DNA of 14,859 nt from CAVVVS01 sp963751355 (GTDB lineage Bacteria > Bacteroidota > Ignavibacteria > Ignavibacteriales > Ignavibacteriaceae), in assembly GCA_963751355.1 (NCBI GenBank), contig CAVVVS010000130.1:1-14859 (forward strand). Reading direction: 5' to 3'. This document shows, piece by piece, positions 8,401 through 13,593 of the stretch; positions within the stretch are counted from its first letter, which is position 1, and every line of letters starts with the position of its first letter. A program made the position numbers and the translations under genes. Under the pieces are notes generated by a model. It did no database searches. It saw only the letters and a list, made by a program, of their open reading frames with translations, and was not told the origin of the DNA.

Positions 8401-8639
8401 ATGTTTAATCTAGTATTATCGGCAGTGTTAAAACTACCTTCCTGGTGGAGCTGTAAAATTTTTTCTTCCAGTGTCATCTTTTTTAATAATGAATCGATTC
8501 TGGCATCAAGAGTCTGTGCTTCTATTATGCTGGATAAACAAATACTGATTATCAGAAATGTTAATAACTGAGGTAATGTACGAAGATTAATTCCATGATT
8601 TAATTTGAAGCAGTATAAATTTATTTTGAAATTCCCCAT
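5460..8639 (-). CDS. Secreted GH3 beta-glycosidase with CARDB, F5/8C and T9SS sorting domains
   Basis: A 1059-residue enzyme of glycoside hydrolase family 3, which removes terminal beta-linked glucose or xylose from oligosaccharides by a retaining mechanism. A long signal peptide ends near residue 41 (ISICLSSIIEAQ). The GH3 N-domain spans about 45-320, with substrate-site residues D87 (MADGPHG), DPRNGRSSESGGED at 144-157, K182-H183 and the nucleophile D261 in VVSDWG. The GH3 C-domain spans about 345-575, with the acid/base loop EGEGFDR at 449-455 (the exact glutamate cannot be assigned by eye). A fibronectin-III-like domain follows (590-695), then CARDB (700-815), an F5/8 type C or CBM32-like carbohydrate-binding domain (822-950), and a T9SS type A sorting domain (970-1059, NFPNPFNPSTTI to KKMILLR). 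It is therefore exported across the outer membrane and released or surface-bound. A small secreted protein gene starts 1 bp after its stop. Exact substrate unknown. Confidence 0.95.
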   Translation of the reverse strand: MGNFKINLYCFKLNHGINLRTLPQLLTFLIISICLSSIIEAQTLDARIDSLLKKMTLEEKILQLHQEGSFNTADNTRLNIPGFIMADGPHGVRDGQATAFPVGIAMAATWDPSEIYKVGAAMGQEFRGKGKNQALGPCMDVTRDPRNGRSSESGGEDSYLIAQITSSLIKGIQNTGCIATAKHFNGVNRQINRTSNNDIISQRLLMEEYGWNFRSAVQNAGAFSIMNSYNLINGEKAAENSNLLTNILRNHWGFPYYVVSDWGSIWNSEKAIKAGCNVDMGSDDYKNDLLTLVGTGAVPESIIDDAVRKVLRTKIMAGLLDYYPPGNPDDVNSKEHQNLALEAALKSIVLLKNEGNILPLNKDSINTIALIGPSAAVAQLDGSGSSYVTPFYSVSPKEAIENKFGSSNVIYSKGCDINSNDVSGFGAALTAAQQADVVVYVGGLDNTQEGEGFDRVGGSINLPGKQQDLINYLAATNKNIIVILESGGICGISASINNIKGLVYAFYPGQEGGNAIADVLFGDYNPGGKLPVTMPLNDSQLPAWNADYTDDFGCGYRWFDEKGYKPQFAFGFGLTYTTFSFSNLVITPSAVPAGQIVNVSADVKNTGSRTGDEVVQLYLSYGFNNPVMPKKQLKGFKRITLNPGETKSVKFTISPEELYYYNESDSAYEVQPGEYTAKIGGSSDDLPLSGNFTIQQTSLKPDLQIANIRTVPAYPVKGDSVLILATVLNRGTGASPAGVNTTIDFMINGKKVSQAEGFNKSIPAGGMALICADAGSSGTNKWITDATGKFKVEAVVDPDNNINECLEENNVDSSTVTVYSQPPVNLALNKTVTVSSVEKTGTEGKNAVDGQMSTRWSSQFSDPQFIQVDLGSVEHINQVRLYWEVAYGKNYYIQVSNDAVDWTDAAHITNSNGGVDKIDLNNDARYVRMYGIQRATEWGYSIYEFEIYNVDTTSTNVIINGKVNSSPCEYVLDNNFPNPFNPSTTIHYYIPKSGNVKIEIFNTMGQLVKTLIDSYLEKGNYETVWDGKDISQREASSGVYFYRLSSGDFSRTKKMILLR

Positions 8640-8670
8640 TGAATTTTACTCCGAAATGTATGAAGGAATC

Positions 8671-8697
8671 ATTGTATTCTAAAGATACAATTGTCAA
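8671..8697 (-). promoter_or_regulatory. Candidate promoter of the GH3 operon with embedded palindrome
   Basis: On the minus strand TTGACA (8692-8697) matches a -35 box perfectly, and TACAAT (8671-8676) matches the -10 consensus at 5 of 6 bases. The 15 bp spacing is short. A perfect inverted repeat, ATTGTAT (8671-8677) and ATACAAT (8685-8691) with a 7 bp centre, overlaps the -10 box and the spacer, where a repressor dimer could block RNA polymerase. Promoter consensus in this lineage may differ from sigma-70, so this is inference. Confidence 0.45.
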
Positions 8698-8721
8698 CGA
8701 TAAAAGATATGCTTTTCATCT

Positions 8722-8788
8722 TAAAAATAAAAAGGTCTGAAATATTATTAGTTTGGTTAGGGCTTTCAAACTTTTAACATCAGACCTT
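8722..8788 (-). terminator. Probable intrinsic terminator of the cytochrome cluster
   Basis: On the minus strand AAGGTCTGA (8780-8788) pairs perfectly with TCAGACCTT (8732-8740), and a U-rich run, TTTATTTTT, follows the second arm. The 39 nt between the arms contains a smaller GTTTG/CAAAC stem (8751-8771). It lies about 34 bp after the stop of the NapC/NirT-type cytochrome and before the GH3 promoter, which suits transcription termination. Confidence 0.55.
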
Positions 8789-8806
8789 AGATATGAGTAT
8801 ATCTAA
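8787..8806. repeat. Perfect AT-rich 8 bp inverted repeat
   Basis: TTAGATAT, a 4 bp loop GAGT, then ATATCTAA form a perfect hairpin 15 bp downstream of the cytochrome stop. It abuts the terminator-like stem by 2 bp. It could protect the 3' end of the cytochrome mRNA, be a protein-binding site, or be chance in AT-rich DNA. Confidence 0.5.
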
Positions 8807-8821
8807 AATTAGTATTCCATG

Positions 8822-10321
8822 CTATTTTTGTCTTGTATGACAGTCACTGCAGAGCATTGTTTTCCAGGCACCACCTATGTCAACAGGATGTCGATAATCA
8901 ACACCGCTCAATGATTCCTGAGGTTTTTGATTCTGATACTTTTGATAAATAATACTATGACAGGAAGTACAGTCTTTTGGAATCACTTTACCATCAGCGC
9001 TTACATGTTTGCCGTCATGGCAGCGGAAACAGCCCGGCGAGTACATATGCCCGATGTCTTCCGGAAATCTTCTCCAATTTGCATTCATGCTGGGGAAATA
9101 ATTCCGTTCGTAAATTTTTTGAACTTGTGCAATAGCACTATCAATACTATCTCTTTTCTGAACTGCTATTTGCGGATAATTATTTTCATAAAATTCTTGA
9201 ATAAATATTTTAATGCTGTCGAGAGCGACTTCTTTTGAAGAATACGGCTGGTCAAGAGCTTGAACGGATATGCTTTTCATATAAGGAATGTTCGGATCAA
9301 TCCAGCCTATTGCCATTACATTGTTAACTGATTTAGCCGGAGGATTAAAAATATGAGCGGGACGATTATGACAATCCATACAATCCATTGTACGATATTT
9401 CGCATTTTTAAGCTCTGCATCCGTTACTTTAACTTCAGTGCTTTTAAATATCGTAACCTTACCGTTTTTATTTGAAGTTACTTTAATCCACGGAATTATT
9501 TGTCTTTCTCTATCAAGCGGGAGGTACGATATTTTATTAGCAATATTCATATGCCAATGAATACCCGAAGTTACGCCGGTCTCCTCATTCCCGCCGCCGA
9601 TTTTCATTAGCAGAGTTAAATCCATTCTTGTATTTTGCTTGTCCGATACGAAATAAGTTTTAGACAATTCTTTTTCACCATAAAATACTTTTGGCCAATG
9701 ACACTGTTCGCAAGTTTCTTTTGCAGGACGTAAATTTTCAATCGGTGTCGGTATTGGTCTGGGGTAAAGATTGAACATTACCGAATAAACCTGGTAAGTT
9801 CCCGAAAGCTTTGAACGTACAAACCAATCCGCTCCCGGTCCGATATGACATTTAACGCATCCTACTCTTGCATGCGGTGAATATTGATAAGCAGTATATT
9901 CAGGAGTCATAACTTGGTGACAAATAGTACCGCAAAATTGATCCGAGTCGGTATATTCATATGCTTTGTAACTTCCGAATGCAGTAAAAAGCAGAAGTAC
10001 AATAGTACCTGTTGAAAATAATGTAACTGCAGTCCGGGTTCTGGAATCATTCAGATTAACAATCGGTAGAGCGAGTTCCCTGGTAAACCCGGATTTACGC
10101 CGCCTGTGTTCCCGAATAATTCCTATTGCGATTAACAAGATACCCAATATTAAGAATGCGGGAAGTACGACAAAAGCAATCACGCCCATATAAGGTTTTT
10201 GATCAGGACTTAATGCTTCGAGAATAATAAGAAATAGTATTAATCCGAAACTGATAGCGGATATTACTGCACCGACAAGCGTAATCGGATTATACATTGA
10301 CCTTGGAAATATTTTTTTCAT
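8822..10321 (-). CDS. NapC/NirT-family heptaheme cytochrome c, membrane-anchored
   Basis: A 499-residue membrane cytochrome. Three hydrophobic helices (about 12-37, 45-69, 97-118) anchor it; the rest is periplasmic. The first heme site is C130-GTI-C134-H135, a CX3CH motif, in CGTICHQVMTPEY. Six CXXCH sites follow at C155, C204, C314, C431, C451 and C491, so seven c-hemes are likely. Segments YTAYQYSPHARVGC, RPIPTPIENLRPAKETCEQCHWP and GIHWHMNIANKI match a NapC/NirT-like family familiar from Geobacter and related bacteria. These proteins take electrons from membrane quinols, or pass them from a b-type partner to periplasmic carriers. The next gene upstream encodes a diheme cytochrome b, a pairing reminiscent of the Geobacter CbcBA type; I name no symbol because the match is from memory. 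A 249 bp gap separates the two, so it may have its own promoter. A terminator-like structure follows it. Confidence 0.92.
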   Translation of the reverse strand: MKKIFPRSMYNPITLVGAVISAISFGLILFLIILEALSPDQKPYMGVIAFVVLPAFLILGILLIAIGIIREHRRRKSGFTRELALPIVNLNDSRTRTAVTLFSTGTIVLLLFTAFGSYKAYEYTDSDQFCGTICHQVMTPEYTAYQYSPHARVGCVKCHIGPGADWFVRSKLSGTYQVYSVMFNLYPRPIPTPIENLRPAKETCEQCHWPKVFYGEKELSKTYFVSDKQNTRMDLTLLMKIGGGNEETGVTSGIHWHMNIANKISYLPLDRERQIIPWIKVTSNKNGKVTIFKSTEVKVTDAELKNAKYRTMDCMDCHNRPAHIFNPPAKSVNNVMAIGWIDPNIPYMKSISVQALDQPYSSKEVALDSIKIFIQEFYENNYPQIAVQKRDSIDSAIAQVQKIYERNYFPSMNANWRRFPEDIGHMYSPGCFRCHDGKHVSADGKVIPKDCTSCHSIIYQKYQNQKPQESLSGVDYRHPVDIGGAWKTMLCSDCHTRQK

Positions 10322-10570
10322 CCCATCTTCCGAATTTTTTTATTCAATAAATTCTGGGTACCGGCTAAAGGTACATGCTTATTTTTATGTTATTGACTCG
10401 CAATGAGTAATGGTTATAACAAAACATTTTATAAACTTACTGCCATTTTTATTGGCGTTACTTATTTTGTATCTTTTTAACAAAAATTACTTGTTAGCAC
10501 TTATTGGAATACAGCGATTTTTAATTTCACGGCAAAGATTAATTATTAACAAGAACAGTCAGGGTGTTTT
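10322..10570 (-). promoter_or_regulatory. Intergenic region with several small inverted repeats
   Basis: This 249 bp gap inside the cytochrome cluster is large compared with the 8 and 36 bp gaps upstream of it. On the minus strand just before the heptaheme gene lie GTACC/GGTAC (10359-10375, 7 nt loop) and, next to it, GAATTT/AAATTC (within 10331-10354). GCCA/TGGC flanks 7 nt at 10442-10456. These could be a leader structure or operator sites. I see no matching riboswitch class, no clear -35/-10 pair and no small ORF of note. Confidence 0.3.
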
Positions 10571-11479
10571 TTATCTGTAAGCAAATATCATTGCGTAAAT
10601 AATCCAGACAACTATGCTGAAGCCCAAAGCAAGGGCTGTCCACCCGAAAGCTCTAATTCCTCTAATTACGATTGCAGGATAAGGTTCGACTAAATGCTTT
10701 TCGAGTTCACCCTTATCAACTAGTTCTTGATATTCTGCAGGCCTATCGATTTTAAATTCTTCAAGCGGTACTCTTCCGGAAAAAATTACGATATCCATAG
10801 GAAATTTTTCTGGTCTTAAATGAGTATTAAAAAAGTGAACGGTAAAAATAAATCCGGTTGCCAGCAAAGCTTCATCGCTGTGAATTATTGTTGCTACATT
10901 AATAATCCAGCCGGGAAATATATGGGTTAAAGTTTCCGGTATCCAGAGAGTAAGCCCGGTAGATCCAATAACAAAAATTCCCCAGAAAACAGCGAAATAA
11001 TCAAACTTTTCCCAATATGTCCATCTTCCGTATTGCGGACGTTCACCCATTCCTAAAAACCATTTCAAAGAGCCGGTAAAATCTTGTAAATCTTTTTTTG
11101 TAAAGATCATCGAATCGGGTCCGAATAATACTTGAAGCCATGTTTTATTCTCTTTTTTCTTCATTTTTATGATATCAATCAGATGAATAAAAAACACGGT
11201 AAACATTACCACAGCAAAAAATCGATGGATATACCGCGCACTTTGGAAACCTCCTAAAAGATGGGATAAAATCACCGCCCATTTTGTGTATGCAAATTTT
11301 AATGTCAATCCCGTAAAGGCAAGACTTATAAAACTTAAAATCATAAAAAAATGGAGACCGCGGTTTAATCTTTTAAATCTTTCAACCTGCCGGGTTTCCT
11401 TTCCTTTGTGGTTAGATTTTGCAGGCTTCCGTTTCATATTATCGGAAACTTTTACTTCAGCATTCTCCATTTTACTCAT
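10571..11479 (-). CDS. Five-helix diheme cytochrome b (FdnI/HydC-like)
   Basis: A 302-residue integral membrane protein of the cytochrome b561 / formate dehydrogenase gamma / hydrogenase b-subunit superfamily. Hydrophobic helices lie at about 42-60, 84-104, 158-180, 195-218 and 277-298. Histidines H43, H85 and H99 (14 apart) and H200 and H215 (15 apart) sit in helices in the usual heme-b ligand pattern, so two b-hemes are expected, carrying electrons between menaquinol and a c-type partner. The N-terminal 35 residues are basic and cytoplasmic. A conserved stretch after helix 4 (RPEKFPMDIVIFSGRVPLEEFK..RPAE) matches the same position in the b-domain of the fusion cytochrome at the right edge, so the two are paralogues. 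It starts 36 bp after the 19-heme gene and belongs with it in an operon. The start is not backed by a clear ribosome site; a second ATG lies 3 codons in. Confidence 0.9.
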   Translation of the reverse strand: MSKMENAEVKVSDNMKRKPAKSNHKGKETRQVERFKRLNRGLHFFMILSFISLAFTGLTLKFAYTKWAVILSHLLGGFQSARYIHRFFAVVMFTVFFIHLIDIIKMKKKENKTWLQVLFGPDSMIFTKKDLQDFTGSLKWFLGMGERPQYGRWTYWEKFDYFAVFWGIFVIGSTGLTLWIPETLTHIFPGWIINVATIIHSDEALLATGFIFTVHFFNTHLRPEKFPMDIVIFSGRVPLEEFKIDRPAEYQELVDKGELEKHLVEPYPAIVIRGIRAFGWTALALGFSIVVWIIYAMIFAYR

Positions 11480-11515
11480 ATACTTAATTCTTAAAAGTTA
11501 AAATTATTTTTTTAA

Positions 11516-13585
11516 TTAACTCTCATTGTTCTCGTTCTCATCAATATCATTTTCTTCGTCTTTATTTTCTATTTCTTCATCAAGTAATTTATTTCGCCGT
11601 TTCAACTCTCTTCTCCATTGTAATGAACGCGGCAGCCATAAAACAGTGTGTATTCCGGCAAACAGAAATGTTATTATCAATAGTCCCGTCATCCCCCTGA
11701 AAGTCCAGAATAATATCGGGTATTTTACCGGATCATGATGAGTAGCGTGAGTAAAATATCCTGCAAACTTTCGTGTAGCGCCTTCATGACAATTTTTACA
11801 AGTTTGGACAATATTTTCATGACTTACTTGTGACTTCGGATTATTTACAGGTAGAATATCATGTGCACCATGACAATCGAAACATTTTGCAGTTTTGGCA
11901 TATCCGAGCTTTGAAACTTGACCGTGAAAAGTATCAAAATAAGTTTCGGCAATCTTTTGATGACATCTTCCGCAAGTATTCATAATTTTTAATCTGAATC
12001 CGGAAGCATCAATCCTGGTTATCTGGTGAGCTGTATGGCAATCATTGCAAACAGGTAGCGGCTTGGTGTTATTTTTATTAAAGCTTGGCGAATGAACACT
12101 TTTAACAAATTGCTCTTGTATTCCGTAATGGCATTGTCCGCAAGTAGATGCAATATTTTTTCTGTTAATACTTGAACGAGGATCATTATGCGGAAGTTCA
12201 TGATGTGCAGTATGACAATCCGTACAAGTAGCAGTTACGGTTAATCCGCTTTTTAATAAACCCATTCCATGAATGCTTTCAACATAATTGTGAACTATAT
12301 TATGTTCTTTTCCTACATATCTCACTGAAGCCGGTTCGCCTTTACGATGGCACTTTGCACAAAGTTTTGGAATATTTGTATGAAAAATCGGAGATATGGG
12401 ATTCTTTGGCCCTAAAACATGGTGAGAACCGTGACATTCTTTGCATGTAGGAGCATTGGGATCATTCTTAGCCAAAAGCTGCCCGTGAGTACTTTCCCTG
12501 TACTGTTCTCCTTCATTTGCATGACAAATCGCGCAATCTACTTTCGGAGTTATTCCTTTACAGGGTCGGCGAAGTGCAGGGTTAACCGTATTATGACATT
12601 GACTGCAAGATATTTTTTTATGAACCGAACTTTGAAGTTTAACAACATCAACGAACATACTGCGACCGTCCGATGATTTTAGATTTATTCTCCCATGGCA
12701 ACTTAAACAATCCTGGTTTGCAATACTTTCTTCATATTGAACATTTTTAATTTTATGAGGCGGGTGGCAATCTATACATACAGGTAGAACATGCGGAGTT
12801 TTTTCCCACAATTTTCCTTTTATAATTTTCCGGTGAACAAATTCAATATCCTGGTGGCATTGTGTACAGGTTTTCGTAATATTTTTTCTTGCTATAGTAG
12901 ATTGCGGATCAGTAGGCGGAAGGATCTTATGAGGTGAATGGCACGATACACAGGTTGCCGCAACAGAAAGACCTTTTTGCAAAAGACCCACTCCATGCAT
13001 ACTTTCCGAATAATTTTCCAGGATATGATTTTTAGGTATTTTTCTTTGAACCTGAACAGGTGCTCCTTCTTTATGACAACTGCCGCATAAAAAAGGTATC
13101 TTTATAGGCGATACTGCTGAATTTGTACTTTTCACATTTATGATATCATGGGAACCGTGACAGGTTTGGCAGGTAGGTGCTAATCTATCTTCTTTCGCAT
13201 GTTCTTTTCCGTGTATCCCTTCCGCAAATAATTGTTGTACATCCTCATGGCACGGAGTGCACTGAGCTTCTGCTACATTCTGCTTGTGAGGAAAATCCGT
13301 TCCTTCCAAATCCGCATGACATGAAACGCAATCAACATCCTTATGAACTGAACCTTCGAGTTGTTTCTCATCAACGTAAACATGGACTACTTTACCGTTT
13401 ATTTTACCGGTTAAAGATTTATCCGAATGACACATCAAACAATCGCTGTTATCTTGTGCAAAAGTATTCTTGCTGAATACAGATAAAAACAAAATAATAA
13501 AAAGCAGCCTTGCCATATTAATAGTGAGAAAATTTTTGTTGTGACCAAATGTCATCTTCTTATTATTCCCCTGTAATTTATTCAT
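11516..13585 (-). CDS. Nineteen-heme cytochrome c with C-terminal membrane anchor
   Basis: A 689-residue protein with 19 CXXCH heme sites, first Cys at residues 49, 86, 109, 139, 167, 212, 240, 270, 293, 327, 351, 381, 409, 454, 482, 513, 538, 568 and 596. The first eight and second eight repeat with nearly identical spacing (30-28-45-28-30/31), offset by about 242 residues, so the protein arose by tandem duplication; the last three repeat part of the pattern. Recurrent HGMGLL, CHGSH and CHTAH stretches supply likely distal His ligands. One transmembrane helix follows (about 624-648), then a basic and a highly acidic cytoplasmic tail, so the hemes face the periplasm. It probably stores or relays electrons from the b-type partners encoded on either side. 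M24 begins a textbook 20-residue signal peptide (MARLLFIILFLSVFSKNTFAQ), so translation may really start at 13516. C342 is a lone extra cysteine. Confidence 0.93.
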   Translation of the reverse strand: MNKLQGNNKKMTFGHNKNFLTINMARLLFIILFLSVFSKNTFAQDNSDCLMCHSDKSLTGKINGKVVHVYVDEKQLEGSVHKDVDCVSCHADLEGTDFPHKQNVAEAQCTPCHEDVQQLFAEGIHGKEHAKEDRLAPTCQTCHGSHDIINVKSTNSAVSPIKIPFLCGSCHKEGAPVQVQRKIPKNHILENYSESMHGVGLLQKGLSVAATCVSCHSPHKILPPTDPQSTIARKNITKTCTQCHQDIEFVHRKIIKGKLWEKTPHVLPVCIDCHPPHKIKNVQYEESIANQDCLSCHGRINLKSSDGRSMFVDVVKLQSSVHKKISCSQCHNTVNPALRRPCKGITPKVDCAICHANEGEQYRESTHGQLLAKNDPNAPTCKECHGSHHVLGPKNPISPIFHTNIPKLCAKCHRKGEPASVRYVGKEHNIVHNYVESIHGMGLLKSGLTVTATCTDCHTAHHELPHNDPRSSINRKNIASTCGQCHYGIQEQFVKSVHSPSFNKNNTKPLPVCNDCHTAHQITRIDASGFRLKIMNTCGRCHQKIAETYFDTFHGQVSKLGYAKTAKCFDCHGAHDILPVNNPKSQVSHENIVQTCKNCHEGATRKFAGYFTHATHHDPVKYPILFWTFRGMTGLLIITFLFAGIHTVLWLPRSLQWRRELKRRNKLLDEEIENKDEENDIDENENNES

Positions 13586-13593
13586 CTATGGAC

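Noticed and set aside
8070..8408. 112-codon open frame on the + strand within the GH3 gene
   Set aside because: It is antisense to conserved GH3 catalytic-domain sequence and shows no protein-like features.
10320..10328. Two-codon upstream ORF (ATG GGA TGA) overlapping the heptaheme start
   Set aside because: It is nine bases long, so chance is the simplest explanation; the GATGGG may simply be part of the ribosome-binding region.
10320..10376. Riboswitch (for example c-di-GMP) before the heptaheme cytochrome
   Set aside because: The GTACC/GGTAC hairpin is suggestive, but none of the conserved core bases of riboswitch classes I know could be matched.
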